Assembly: GCF_034702125.1 (NCBI RefSeq)
Contig: NC_085875.1
Location: 52,456,176 to 52,520,175, forward strand
DNA: 64,000 nucleotides
Direction of reading: 5' to 3'
DNA from: Engraulis encrasicolus
Taxonomy: Eukaryota; Chordata; Actinopteri; Clupeiformes; Engraulidae
The position numbers were made by a program, and so were the translations under genes. The notes below the pieces were generated by a model. It ran no database searches. It worked only from the letters and a program-made list of their open reading frames with translations, and was not told the origin of the DNA. Below, one piece after another: positions 15,218-28,191 of this stretch. Positions within the stretch are counted from its first letter, which is position 1, and each line of letters begins with the position of its first letter.

Positions 15218-15511
15218 CAGGACCGGATTAAGAAGGCCTAGGGCCCGTGGACTAAAGGTGGCTTAGGGCACCCATGGAAGGCAAATTTCGCAACAAATGT
15301 ACATAGTGTCATAATTACGAGCTAGGAATTAAGGATAGCACGTCTTCCAAATTTGCTCAACACAACACTTTTTCAATATTGCATCTCTTCACAAATCAGC
15401 AATTTTCCCCTTTTGAGCAATCAGGGCCCTCCTGGCTGCAGCCATATCTAGCCCTTCTAGCCATATCTAGCCTGTCTAGCCATACCTAGCCTGTGTGTTA
15501 ATCCGGCCCTG
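15218..15511. mobile_element. hAT MITE, CAGGACCGGATTAAG ends
   Basis: 294 bp bounded by CAGGACCGGATTAAG and TTAATCCGGCCCTG, with an exact 8-bp duplication TCTGCAGC at 15210-15217 and 15512-15519. The 8-bp duplication and CAG/CTG ends define hAT. Two CTAGCCATATCTAGCC-like repeats lie near the right end. A worn relative is at 61412-61767. Confidence 0.92.
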
Positions 15512-15519
15512 TCTGCAGC

Positions 15520-16043
15520 AGTAGTCCGCAGTGGCAGTGGTAGTGGCTGCATCAGTCGGTATGCCCTTGCACATGGCAACCCATCCCACATAAACATCAA
15601 TTATCTGCTTGCCTTGAAGTAATTACAGAGCCCTCTCCTCTCCTCTGCTCCACTCCGACACACAGGACAGCACAGCACGGGCTCACCCTGCCTTGACTTG
15701 CTCTGATCTGGGAGGCCTCCTCAGATGCAGCTCAAAATTATTATCAAAAGTCCTGGCCAAACGGCCAAACACTTCATTTGAGGGTATTTACTATACATTT
15801 TGAAAGCTGCAGTCTGGCACTCAAAGCCAGAGAGATTTAGATCTCTGTATCTGTATCTGTATTTTCATCTCTCATCGCCCCCCCCCCCCCCCCCCTCTCT
15901 ATCTTGCAGCCAGTAATTAGCGAAGGCTTCCCATACGTCACGTCATGCTATTTTCAGTCCCATCTGGGTGTCACGTGGCTGTGCCACTCTGTGACAAATT
16001 GAACACGTGGTGATGACATTCCTTTGAAAATAATATGTTATTA
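15520..16043. other. Unassigned sequence
   Basis: No gene or element recognised; a C run lies at about 15878-15895. Confidence 0.5.
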
Positions 16044-17400
16044 CCCTTATGAAAATCGATCATGGTTTTACTATGAGAACTAACCATGGTTTTAAGTTAT
16101 TCATAGTTGTCACGTTTTTTTGAGCACAGTTTGTGACTATGGTTTAACAATTGATTGACTATGGTTCAACCATGGCTTATCTATGATTTATCCACGGTCT
16201 AACTATGGACTTACCATGGTTTAACCATGCCCTTGTAAAAATGAACAATGGTTTTGCTATGACAACTAACCATGATTAATAGTTATTCATTACATTACAG
16301 TGAGCTGACGCCTTTTCGTCCAAAGCGATTTACAGATATTACAGGCCATTGGTTACAGTCCCCTGACCAATGTGGGGTGCATTGCTCAAGGGCACCTCAG
16401 CCACGGATGGAGGTGTACAGAATGGTAAGAGCAGGATTCGAACCTGCAATCCTGTGATCTGGACTCCAACTCCCTATCCATTACACCAGAGCTACTCACA
16501 TAGAGTTATTCAGGGGTTACATGTTTTCTTGGGTAACCACAAAAAACATGGTTCGTGACTATAGTTGCACCCCTTCCCCCCACCAAGTTTTTTAAAACCA
16601 TGGTTTAAAAAAATGGGCATTTGTTAAGGTTAGGTTAAGTTAAACCATAGTCACGAACCATGGTTGTCATGGTTCAACCGTATCTCGGGCCATTCGTGAA
16701 GTCTTTACTAGAAAAACTGAAAAAAGAAAATCAACGTTAAGCCTTGTGGTGAATAGCCTTGTGGTACGAATAGCCTTGTTTCTCGTGGTTGGGTGACGAA
16801 AGGGGGAATTGACAATTGGGGTAGTTTGGTTCTGGGGGGAGGAATAATGCGGACGGACGTCAACAATGAAGCGTGAGTGAAGGCTAACTGGAAATGACGG
16901 TAATCACACATTTCAAACAAGTGATTTAGGGTTAAGGTTAGGGACAATGTTGGAAGAAGGGAGAGATGGCATGAAGCTGACACAAAGACAGCGCTCCCCT
17001 ACCGGAATGCACGCTGCTCGGGTGGTCTCTTTCTCTCTCACTCACTCTCTCTCGCCCTCTCTCTCACCCATCCTCGACAACAGCACGTGTTGCCCAACCA
17101 CGGAAAACGAGGCTATATCGTAGCGGCACCACTAAGCATACAGTTGATTTTCCGCGAGACTGGGCTCCATGGTTACACTAAAAACCATGAATAACTAATC
17201 CATGGTGAGCCTATGGTAAAACCATGATTAGTTTTCATATTAGAACCATGGTTAATTTGCTGGTTACTATGACAGCTAACTTACTCTTGTGGATAAACCA
17301 CAGTAGAACTATGGTGGGTTGATAGTACTTAAAATCACCATGAAATGTGGTAGTAAAACCATGGTTACTGCATTAAAACCATGGTCGATTTTTGTAAGGG
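16044..17400. mobile_element. ACCATGGT-rich repeat element, copy 1
   Basis: The ends CCCTTATGAAAATCGATCAT and ATGGTCGATTTTTGTAAGGG are inverted, and the outer and inner parts consist of many short ACCATGGT, CTATGGT and AACCATGA words. A tRNA-derived SINE (16287-16497) lies inside at the same relative place as in the related region at 38085-39110, so it was present before the repeat spread. Flanking TA is weak support for a TA duplication. Confidence 0.6.
16287..16497 (-). mobile_element. tRNA-derived SINE with fish-type 3' end
   Basis: Read on the minus strand, the head is a tRNA-like sequence at 16497-16425 with A box TGTAATGGATAGGGAGTTGG and B box TGCAGGTTCGAATCCTG. The 3' end is AAATCGCTTTGGACGAAAAG followed by GCGTCAGCTCACTGTAATG. 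The GCTTTGGATAAAAGCGTC-type end is common to fish SINEs and their LINE partners. A sister copy is at 38297-38466. Confidence 0.75.
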
Positions 17401-18020
17401 TAGAGTAATCATGACATACCATGGTAGAACCATGTTACTACATGAAAATCACAGTAATACCATAGTAAGCCATAGTACAATTATGGTAGGTTCAGAGTAC
17501 TTAGGGCCTTTCCCATTTCTAATCTCCACCCCTACCCCTTTGCCTTCCTCTTGCCCCTCGTGCTTTCAAACAAAGGCGCAAGGTGTAGGGCTTGAAACGC
17601 AACCCCTATGGATTGGGATGCCCCTTCAACAATCACGGAATGACACTCACAGCTGTCACTAATTCCATGCATTAGGTTGACTTTAATAACGATTGTTTTC
17701 ATGTGCGTTTCATGGAGAAAAGGGCCATAAAACATTAGGACAATGTTAAACTTAGTGCAATGGAATAATTATTGCAATGCATTCAGGGAAACCTGTCATA
17801 GCCCTCCGTTACGGAGTCTGGTGATGGAAAATCTCCGCGCGGAGGGGTGGAAAGCAATTTTCCCTACCCCTACCCATCTGTCTGAACGTGAATCGGGATG
17901 CCACTACCCCTACACGGACGCGCAAAACGGAGGCAAAGGGGTTCGCGTAGGGCTAAGGGGTGTAATGGGATTCACCCTTAGAGTAATATAGTAATACCAT
18001 AGTAAACCATGGTCGAAGTC
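17401..18020. repeat. ACCATGGT field continuing past the element, split by a MITE
   Basis: The sequence resumes the ACCATGGT/CATAGTAA word pattern and matches the inverse of 46036-46200. It is split by the Harbinger-like MITE at 17504-17977. Confidence 0.65.
17504..17977. mobile_element. Harbinger-like MITE, GGGCCTTTCCCATT ends
   Basis: 474 bp with inverted ends (GGGCCTTTCCCATTTC left, AATGGGATTCACCC right) and TTA on both sides (17501-17503, 17978-17980). TTA duplication is typical of PIF/Harbinger. The subterminal regions carry CACCCCTACCCCTTTGCC and its inverse. No transposase. Confidence 0.82.
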
Positions 18021-19522
18021 AAGGGTTACTTGACTTCACGCTAGAAACAGTACACTGTAATTCTGAATGCTTATGGTGTTGTTCATGCATTGCCTGACAA
18101 ACTCTGTAATGGTGTGTATGAAACATATTCTTCACCTTAACATAACCTCAACGATCAAAGTCTAAATTAGAAGTAGATTGCTTTTACACACAACCTTCAT
18201 GTCTTCAAAAAGTAAAAGAGAGTGTATGTGTATGGTGAATTCAGGAAAAACAAACAAAGGCTTACACTGAGAGCCAATTGATTAAAATCATTTTTAATAA
18301 TAAAGTCAATAAAAAAATAAAACCCCCCCCCCCCCCCCAGAAAATCACTACAAATCTCTCCAGGTCATCACCCACTACACTGAGTCATGTGCAGTCATAT
18401 AAATAGCTTGCCACCAAAGAAGTGTGCTAAGATGAAACATGCCAATGTGGGAATGTTTATGTCGAAGCCTGCTCTTTATTTTTCCACTGTTTAAAAATGG
18501 CATTATCTGATTCTCGAAACAGAAAATGTAATTCATCGGAAAGTTTACTCTGCGCATATTTTTATTGGATTGGAAAGGGGGAAAAAACACAGTACGTGGC
18601 AACGAGAAGTCATTCATCTTTTATTTCTGGCTGGCGATGTGATACACAGTAGATGCAGCATTTATTTCATTTTAATAGCACTATTGTCACTTCCACTATG
18701 GAGACAGTTGTATGATGAATTGAGAAAGGTTAGTTTTACAGCCTACGTACCATGGCACATAAATAAATATAACACCTAAAATGTTAATTGTTCCTTCTCT
18801 CCGTTACAATCAAGATAAATGTTAACGTATTTAATTTACTCCAAATAATCTGTTTAGGTTATATCTAATAGTCAAAGCACAGTATACAGTATTTTCCGTT
18901 TTAGTTTGCAAAATGCAGAATTGGTTTGAAAAATTCTTAATGCTTTTCATTACTCCTCTTCAAGACACACACGTTTGTCAAAACTGTATAATCACATCCA
19001 TCCAGTCCTAAGAAAGCAACTGTAGTTGTCACAGGGGTGACTAGGACAAGTGGGGGAGGGGGAAAAAGAAGTTGTTTCTCGTGGGAATATTTTTAGTGAC
19101 AGACCTGGACATAAACAGAGTAGTTGTTTGTTTTTATTTTGTGCGCAGCCCTTTCAATTATTGAACAATTGGAGGCAGGTGAGGGTGGCTAAGAGGGAGG
19201 GTGATTGGTTCGAACTGGACAGGTGTGGCTTTTATTGACTGACGTGAATCGGAGCTACACACTGGAAGCAGGGAGGAGGACGCCGACAAGAGAGAATCTT
19301 CAGAGGGCTCCGGGAGAGGTGGCTGTGGCCGGGCAGCTGTGCAGGAGTGGTCTGTCTACCGGTATCTGGACAGCACCTCTAACGCAACGGCGGGGTACGC
19401 GAGTTGATCCTATGGATCCGGATGACAGAGGCCTATGGCGTGACGGAGGAAGCGTTGACATACTGCCCGGTGGTGCGCATCTCAAGCGCAGGTCTGATTT
19501 ACCGCATTGGAGAAATTGGAGG
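18021..19522. other. Unassigned sequence
   Basis: AT-rich sequence with a C run at about 18325-18339. I see no gene, RNA or element that I can defend in these 1.5 kb. Confidence 0.5.
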
Positions 19523-20169
19523 GGTGAAAGTGGTGTGATTCACACTTACTACACATCAATACTAAAAAAACAGTAGAGATGGTGGTAGACCCCAAATCCC
19601 TCTGTGGCCAGGGTGCAGTGGCAGTGCATGGCCAGGCCATTGAACAGGTTAAAACTTTTAAGTACCTGGGTGTACATATAGATAGCGACCTTAGCTGGCA
19701 CACCCAGGTCACCAATGTCTGTTCCAGGATACACCAGCGTCTCCATTTTTTGCGCAGACTCAGAGTCTTTGGAGTGTGTAAAAACATAATGTTAATCTTC
19801 TATAGAGCCACAATAGAGTCTGTTCTCCGTTATGGGATTACCAGCTGGTTTGGCAATCTCACAGTTAAACACAGGGCAGAAATCTCAAGACTTATTAAAA
19901 ATGCAGGTAAGATTATGGGGGTAATGCCCCCCCTTAACCCGCAGGAGCTCTTTGAGCAGGCCACTATCAGTCAGGCGAATGCCATTGTAGCGGATGGTGA
20001 TCATGCACTAAATGGAGAATACTTCTTTCTGAACTCTGGGAGGAGGCTCAGACTCCCTTGGTGCAAATATAATCGTTTTAAAAATTCCTTTATACCCCAT
20101 TCAATCAAGCTACTGAATAAACAGGGAATAAGAGAGATTGAGTGGGACAAAATTGACCTCTGTAGCTAG
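19523..20169 (+). pseudogene. LINE reverse transcriptase C-terminal fragment
   Basis: In one frame from about 19526 the translation begins KWCDSHLLHINTKKTVEM and runs to a stop at 20169 without interruption. It covers the thumb and following domain of a CR1/L2-group LINE, with FKYLGVHIDSDLSW, RLHFLRRLRVFGV, IESVLRYGITSWFGN and SGRRLRLPW as landmarks. The catalytic palm with its YADD is missing, because the copy is truncated on the 5' side. An internal ATG at 19579 is not a real start. The exact clade (L2, Rex1 or relative) cannot be settled by eye. Confidence 0.8.
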
Positions 20170-20669
20170 TGTTGGTGGGGATGGAAACTAGGGTAAATGA
20201 TGGGAGGGGGATATGTAAACATGAATGTATCCCTGTGTTTACTATTTATCTTTATTTATTTATTTTTTTAATGTAAACTATGGAATGGATGTAACCTAGT
20301 TATTTATTGCAGGGTGAAGGTGTGGTTGGTTGTAGGACGGTGTGTGTGTGTGTGTGGTGGGGAGGGGGTACGGAGCTGTGTGAGTGTGTGTATGGGGGGG
20401 CGGTGCACTGAGTGTGTGTGTGTGGGGGGGAGGGGGGGTGGTTATGGTCTGGATGGGTCAGGGGCAGTGGGTTAGGACATCCAGTGCTTCTGAGCATGTA
20501 GGCCTACACTGTTTTTCTTCTATTGTTTTACTGTTGTTAGTTTTTCTGTGTTGGTGTCATGTGTCCTATGTGTTCTATGTGTTCCTTATGATGCTGCAAC
20601 CTCCCTGTCTCCAAAGCAAATTTCTCCTTCGTGGAGACTAATAAAGAAACCTAACCTAACCTAACCTAA
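19523..20669 (+). mobile_element. 5'-truncated LINE (CR1/L2/Rex1 group) with (CCTAA)n tail
   Basis: The coding remnant ends at 20169. A GT/G-rich 3' region follows, and the copy closes with AATAAAGAAA plus about four CCTAA units (20649-20669). A short tandem tail is normal for this LINE group. The 5' breakpoint is near 19523, where protein similarity begins. Confidence 0.75.
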
Positions 20670-22021
<1,352 letters not shown>

Positions 22022-22639
22022 TGCGCTTCAAATGATGACATTGGTTTTCAACTGTGGTGGTTCAAAGCGTCCGGGTCCCAGTTGGAGAGCTTAAAAGGAA
22101 AATGTGTAAGCGCTGAACTGCAGAGTAATTAGAATGTACGTGTGTGTGTGTGTCTGTGCAGGCCTGTGACATCGGACGGCAGGCTGTACACCAGGCGGCT
22201 CAGGGAGGGGCACCCCAGTGACACAGCAGCCAGGCAAGGAGGGTGTGTGTGGGGGGGGAGGGGTCTGAGGGCAGCCTACCTTTCTCTTGTGGCTTTGAGC
22301 TCAAAGCCGCGTTTACAAAATTACTTTCAAATAACAGATAAGAAACTTCTTTTCCCCTTCCTCCTACCTGACAATTACAGCTCTCTGAAGATAAAGACTG
22401 TGTTCACCAAGTCGAGAAGACCAAAAGGAAGAATCTGCCACAACGAGCTGAAAGAAAAAAAAAAAAAAAAAAAAACGGGGGAAAAAGTGTAGCCACTGTT
22501 CATGGAAAGTAATGTTGTATTCCATGAACTTTGCATAGCCCTCAAAGAACTCTTTGTGTTTGTTCATAACATAGCAAATATAAACTGTAAGCCCTAGCAA
22601 TGAGACATTAAGCCCTATTTTCTAACTAAAATAAGAATT
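22022..22639. other. Unassigned sequence
   Basis: An A run lies at about 22456-22475. No gene or mobile element is evident. Confidence 0.5.
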
Positions 22640-22975
22640 GTAGGGTAAAGTATGTAGGATGGTAGCCAGAGTAGGTATTGCTTTGCTGCCCATTGCAACT
22701 GTGCTGCTTTTCCCCAAATTTTATATTTTCATGAATATTTACTAAACAATGAACTAACATTTACTAGAATGACCAAAGTACAGTAACTTTATTTTTGGCT
22801 GTTTAAAATGGTGGGCATGGAGAAGATGCACATTTTCATTTATGAAAAGTGCAATATTCAATATCTTAATGAGTACTTAGAATTGGATAGTGATGAAAAG
22901 TATTTGTAAAACATGTAACATTTGTGAATGGGCAGTATGGATTAAACCATACTATACTACTAAAATAAGGCCAGT
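22640..22975 (+). repeat. Dispersed repeat family ending CACAGTGCACCTT, copy B
   Basis: It aligns to 14060-14304 plus 14553-14580 and to 52950-53320, starting with GGATGGTAGCCAGAGTAGGT and including GTAACATTTGTGAATGGGCA. It preserves the empty site for the MITE at 14305. Confidence 0.75.
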
Positions 22976-23332
22976 CAATCTAGCATTTGACCTGGGACAA
23001 ATTGCAATAGTAATCATTTTTTTCAAGTTTTTTTGTAATCCCTAGGTATGTCTAAATAACATATTACAAATCTACAGCTTTATATTTAGTGGAACATACT
23101 TTCTTCAAGGTCAAAGTTGGAGATTTCCCATTCACTTTTCCATAGGGAGACAATATAGGAGATGCTTGGGGAATAGGCTAAAATTGAAAACAATGAGGCA
23201 AGGCAAGGCAAGTTTATTTATGTAGCGCATTTCATACACAGGTGCAACTCAATGTGCTTCACAAAGTTAACAAATGTAAATGAAAGGAAACAGGGAAGAA
23301 AGAAGGAAATGAATTAGAGTAAAAAAAAACAT

Positions 23333-24397
23333 TTAAAACATTAAGATAAAACATAAGGTAAAAAAATAATAAAATAAAACAAAAATAAACATAAAACCTT
23401 GAAAAACATAAAAATAAAAATAATAATAACAAAAAAGAATACGTAATTTAAGATAGGGGAAAGCATCTGAGAACAGCTTTGTCTTGAGTCTAGATTTAAA
23501 ACTATCAATAGTGGGTGCATTTTTTACGTCATCTGGAAGCTGGTTCCAAAGCTTTGTAGCATAGAAGCTAAAGGCTGCCTCTCCACACTTTGTTTTGACT
23601 TTTGGAATCACCAGCAAATTCTTCTCCGTTGACCTTAGTGACCTGGTCGGTGCATACAGCTGAAACATATCCAGTAGATATGTGGGTCCCATTCCATTTA
23701 ATGATTTAAACACAAGTAGCATTGCCTTAAAATCAATTCTGTAGCTTACTGGGAGCCAATGCACCGATCTTAAAATTGGAGTAATGTGGTCGAACTTCCT
23801 TGTCGTTGTAAGAACCCTTGCAGCTGCATTTTGTACCAGTTGAAGCTGTTTAATGGTCTTATTGGGGAGGCCAGTAAAAAGACTGTTACAGTAATCAACT
23901 TTACTTGAAATGAAGGCATGTATTAGCTTCTCCAGATCATGTTTAGACATCAGGCCCCTACATTTAGAGACGTTTTTTATGTGATAAAATGCAGACTTAG
24001 TAATAGCTTTCATGTGACTGTTGAAGTTGAGGTCACTGTCAATGAGGACCCAAAGATTTTTAACTGTTTCCCTTGCTTTCAGTCCCTTCGTTTCAAAGAT
24101 AGTATCAATCTTTTGTCTCTCCTCTCTTTTCCCAAATATAATTACTTCAGTTTTATCTGTGTTCAGCTGGAGGAAATTGTGAGACATCCATTTGTTAATT
24201 TGGTCCATGCAATGATAGAGTGATTCAAGGGGGGTGTAGTCATTGGGGGACATAGATAAGTAGAGCTGGGTATCATCCGCATAGCTATGGTAATTTGTGG
24301 AGTAATTCTCGATAATGTGTCCCAGTGGCAACATATACAGATTGAACAGTAGTGGTCCCAGAATGGAGCCCTGGGGGACCCCACAATCCAGAGACAT
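23333..24397 (-). pseudogene. LINE reverse transcriptase, second part (motifs B, C and thumb)
   Basis: The frame starts SLDCGVPQGSILGPLLF (RT motif B) and contains the catalytic YADDTQLYL, then the thumb and a C-terminal segment ending WNQLPDDVKNAPTIDSFKSR. In the sister copy the protein stops after KTKLFSDAFP; here that TAG has become TAT, so the frame runs on for about 40 meaningless residues to 23333. It overlaps the upstream frame (24285-25190) by about 110 bases. The two halves of the RT are joined only by a frame change at a run of eight Ts on the sense strand (plus-strand A run at about 24428-24435). Confidence 0.85.
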
Positions 24398-25215
24398 CGG
24401 TGATGAAGTTTGTCTTCCAATGGCGACAAAAAAAACGTCTTTGTTGTAAGTACGATTTTAACCAGTTGACCACTATGCCTGTACAGCCAACCCAGTGTTC
24501 CAGTCTATGTAGTAGTATAGAATGATAAACTGTATCGAAAGCTGCGCTTAAATCGAGTAGCACCAAGACGGATGATTTGCCAGCAGCAGAATTCAATCTT
24601 ATGTCATTCATAACTTTAATAAGAGCTGTTTCAGTGCTGTGGTAGGCACGAAAACCTAATTGAAACTTATCAAAATAGCTATTAGACATTAGAAAGGCAG
24701 TTAATTGGTTAAAAACAATTTTCTCTATTATTTTACCGATGAATGGTAGATTGGATATGGGCCTATAGTTGTTTAGTACCAGTGCATCCAGGTTGTTCTT
24801 TTTCAGTAAGGGTTTCACAACTGCTTCTTTCAGACAGCCTGGGAATATGCCTGTTTGTAGTGAGGTGTTGGTGATCTGAAGTACATCTGGTGATATTAGA
24901 TGTAAGATGGATTTGAAGAAGGCTGTTGGTAGAATATCTAAGTCAGATGTAGAGGAGCTAAGACTTTGTACCGTTCTATTAAGAATGTCCACATCAACTA
25001 AATGAAAATTTCTCATGAGGTTAGGATTTAACTTCACCGTAGCAAGTTGGTCCGAATCTTGGGTCGGTTGCACATGTGTGAGTATGTTTGTACGTATTTT
25101 TTCAATCTTTCCTTTGAAAAAGGATGCAAACTCATTGCATTTGCTGACTGAGAGGAACTCAGAGGGCATTTGATTTGAATGAGATATCAATTTAAATCTT
25201 TCACAGTTCTTTACT
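24285..25215 (-). pseudogene. LINE reverse transcriptase, first part (fingers and motif A)
   Basis: This frame carries the linker and the N-terminal part of the RT: NNYRPISNLPFIGKIIEKIV, GFRAYHSTETAL and LVLLDLSAAFDTVYHSILL, the last being motif A with its catalytic aspartate. The conserved DH after DTV is YH here. After the octa-T run the frame is wrong and the last 45 or so residues are out-of-frame RT. Reading continues upstream of the ATG at 25190 to a TGA near 25225, so the true start of the gene is missing through 5' truncation. Confidence 0.85.
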
Positions 25216-25499
25216 CAAGCAAAGACAACGTTTTTTTGTATTGCAAGTTGTCTGAAATATGATGATTAAATATGCAAATGAGATCACATTGACATAAATG
25301 ATGTGATAAATTGTGCAACAACGGGCAGAACATAATACAAATTGCAAAAGTAATGATTCACACATTTTATTGATACTTAATCCACCCTACACCACATATG
25401 AAAAATCTACCTTCCTCACTTTAGTGGAGCATACTTTTTTGAAGGTCAGAAGTAGCAGATTTCCAATGCATTTTGCCAATTCAGAGGGTAAAATCGGAT
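25216..25499. other. Unassigned AT-rich sequence
   Basis: No feature supported. Confidence 0.5.
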
Positions 25500-25682
25500 A
25501 CTGCAATCATGCAATCATGTCCTCCTTGAGGGTAATGCCTCAGCGACGGAGTTTTGTACTTTTTTTGCATATTCCGTACCTTTATTTCTGAGAGTGTAGT
25601 TGTGACTAAAAGGTACAAACTGAAGAGGTACTTATTTGTAACTATCCGTAAGGTGCAATGATGTCCTCATTGAGGGTACTGC

Positions 25683-25880
25683 AGTTAGAGAGAAAAACAC
25701 GCACATCCGCCTCAAAAAGATTGGGTGCAGGACCAGCAAAAATACCAAAAAAAAAACTGAAAGAAAAGTCCGCGACACCAAGCTCCCGTTGCTCTTTTTT
25801 TAATGTAACATTTCGGGCAGTATGTTACATTAAAAAAAGAGCAACGGGAGCTTGGTGTCGCGGACTTTTCTTTCAGTTTT
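25683..25880. mobile_element. 198-bp insertion ending in a perfect hairpin
   Basis: It is flanked by 17-bp near-identical direct repeats, CTCATTGAGGGTACTGC (25666-25682) and CTCATTGAGGGTATTGC (25881-25897), of the length produced by retrotransposon-type integration. The right two thirds is a perfect inverted repeat. Its origin is unknown; a SINE or LINE fragment inserted with inversion fits. Confidence 0.55.
25753..25880. repeat. Perfect inverted repeat, 58-bp arms and 12-bp loop
   Basis: Arms at 25753-25810 and 25823-25880 match at all 58 positions by direct reading, including GTCCGCGACACCAAGCTCCC and its complement. The loop is TTTCGGGCAGTA. Confidence 0.95.
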
Positions 25881-26033
25881 CTCATTGAGGGTATTGCCAC
25901 AGCGACGGAGCTTTGTACCTTTTTTTGCATGTTCCATACCTTTTATTTCTGAGAGTGCAGGGAAGGCAGACAGTGTAATGGGTGTACAATGTCAATATAC
26001 TTTGAAGTGGCAAACCGCTGGATGGGACGCAAT

Positions 26034-27822
26034 CAGGGCTCGAAATTAACTTTTTTCCTTTGTGTCCCGCAATGGTCCCGGATTCCACTTTGTATTGTCC
26101 CGAATGTAACCAGAAGTGTCCCCATTTTTTTGCGCCTAAATAAGTGGTAAATTATGTCCACGTTCAATTTCATGTGTGATTGTTTTTTTTTTTGCAGTGC
26201 AACTGTGAATTCAGGTCTTTAAGAAAAAATGAGGGTGTGTTAAATCATGAACATCTGTGCCTTGTATAGAAAAATGCCTTGAGTAACCGTGCACATTTCG
26301 TTTTTCAAGAATATATGAGCATGGTGATATGAGGAAATCTGCATTCAATGACATTATATTTGTCAAACTGATTGCTTTATGCACCAATATAGCCTACCCA
26401 TCATGTAGGCTATTGTAGACTCTATTGCAGCCAGCCTGTTACTCTGTTGTAGCCTATTTAGCCTACAGAAAAAAAACAGCTTTCATTTAGTCTACTACAT
26501 ATCAATAACAATTCAGTGTCTGTTTAGCTTTAGTTAAAAAGTGGCAATAGTCTAACCTAGTCTGACTTTGGCCACTGGTTGTGATGGGCATGCCGGTGGA
26601 AGATAGCCAGGCCGTGCCCTCCTAGTGATGCAACAGCTTCAGCCAGTCTCGAAGAGATGTGAAAGTCGATGATAATCAGGCTAGGTGGAAGAAGATGCGG
26701 TAGGGTTTTGGGCCGCATCAGGAGTATGACAACGCATTGCAAGACGTTTCCTTTCCGCTTTAAATTCACTTGACATTGACATCAAGACAATTTGATAACC
26801 TAAGAATAAATGCACAAGAGAAAAAAACTACGACCGCACACTTTCGAGAAAGAGAGGGAGAGAGGCTAGCATGGACTGGAGAGGGAGGGGAGGGGGAGAA
26901 AGAGAGGGATTGGAGAGAAATGCGCTGGCAATGCTGTAAAATGGAAGCGCGTTCTTCGTGCTTGTAATCAATGAAGTCAAGGTGGACTTTTTCCCTTTTC
27001 AATTAGACCTTGGCTACTAGGCATTTCTGCTTTTACCAGCACAGAAACAATAAGACGGATACTTCAACATTAATTAAATAACTGCGTTTGTATGACAATG
27101 TTCAGAATATAATCTTAGCGCCTTCATTTCCAGCCACATTTGAATGAAACTGCTTGACGTTCTTGGCTAACAACTACCTCTGTTAGCTTGCTTGCCGTTT
27201 CCCTAACTATTTGTTACTGGAAAGTAATTTACAGGCAGTTTCTGATATGTATGAATGAGGGTTAATCTACTTTAGAGCCAGCTAGCGTTTCTGGTGTTTT
27301 GGTTAGATAAGCACGCGACAGGTGGCCACAGACAACTGCGCATTGTTTGGGGCTGTTGCTTTGCTTACCTGAAATATTAGCAAAACCGAACTGCATTCCT
27401 CTCACAGCTTAACCATGTCTACTGGAATATATCCTTGTTGGCTTGCAAAATCAACAATCCAGAGCCCGTTTTCTATGAGAGCATTTCTAGTTCAGGGTGA
27501 AATGGCATAACCAACGGGACAACCTCTCAGCAGCCGTCCGAAGAACAACGCGCTTGCAGTCGCAGCTGCGAAATCTTAATCAACATTCTAGAACACAATG
27601 CGGACGTTTATAGGAAAGTTTTCTGTTGCTATTTTCGCTGATGGTTGGTGTTGAGTTAATGTCCCAGTGTGATGGCTTTGCAAATATAATAGCCTACTTT
27701 TTGAATCTTTTCATTTATATTTTTGGACGGTCCCGGCATTGTCCCAGAAATGATAACTTTGTGTCCCCACAACATTTTTTATGGTCCCCGGGACGTCGGG
27801 ACACCGTTAATTTCGAGCGCTG
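26034..27822. mobile_element. hAT element, CAGGGCTCGAAATTAAC ends, non-autonomous
   Basis: 1,789 bp bounded by CAGGGCTCGAAATTAAC and GTTAATTTCGAGCGCTG, with the exact 8-bp duplication GACGCAAT at 26026-26033 and 27823-27830. Several GTCCC/GGTCCCGG words cluster near both ends, as subterminal binding repeats do in hAT elements. The interior has no transposase frame. Confidence 0.93.
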
Positions 27823-28191
27823 GACGCAATCACATGTGCGGCTTTTGAAATGTCACGGCTTTCACTGGCCGGGAGCATGTGTGACACCATGCTTTTTTAT
27901 ATTTTCAGGCCTGGAGGCGCGCTGTGCTGTGAAATGAGGGCGACAATGCGGATAGCACTGTAACAAACAGTACATCAATGATTTAAGACCAGGGCTGGAC
28001 TGGTAATCTGGCATACTGTGGGCATCAGTAACGTGCGGTGAAGTTTATGGCTGGTGAGGCACTGACTTTTCCAATATCAGATTTTTAAATATACAGCTAC
28101 AGTATTAGTAAATATTTGCCAAATAGGCCTACCGATAAGTTTCATATGTCATAGCTTTCTTAACATAAGGTAGGCCTACACATAGGCGGCG

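Larger units (their letters stand above)
23196..25215 (-). mobile_element. L2/Rex1-like LINE, 5'-truncated, copy 1
   Basis: The 3' end is at the low coordinate: sense-strand AAATAAACTTGCC followed by repeats of TTGCC (23196-23210). The coding region lies between about 23333 and 25215 in two overlapping frames. A near-identical copy lacking the first part lies at 58227-59803. The upstream endonuclease is missing. Confidence 0.85.
25510..25965. repeat. Repeat with CCTTTATTTCTGAGAGTG blocks, split by a hairpin insertion
   Basis: The segment TTGAGGGTAATGCC...TTTCTGAGAGTGTAG at 25518-25600 recurs at 25883-25960. Between them the phrase CTCATTGAGGGTA appears at 25666 and again at 25881, flanking an inserted 198 bp. 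Confidence 0.6.

Noticed and set aside
16425..16497. Functional tRNA gene on the minus strand
   Set aside because: The boxes are good, but it is the head of a repeated SINE with a downstream body and a second copy at 38.4 kb.
25753..25880. Rho-independent terminator or CRISPR-like palindrome
   Set aside because: The context is eukaryotic, and the structure is explained better by an inverted retro-insertion.
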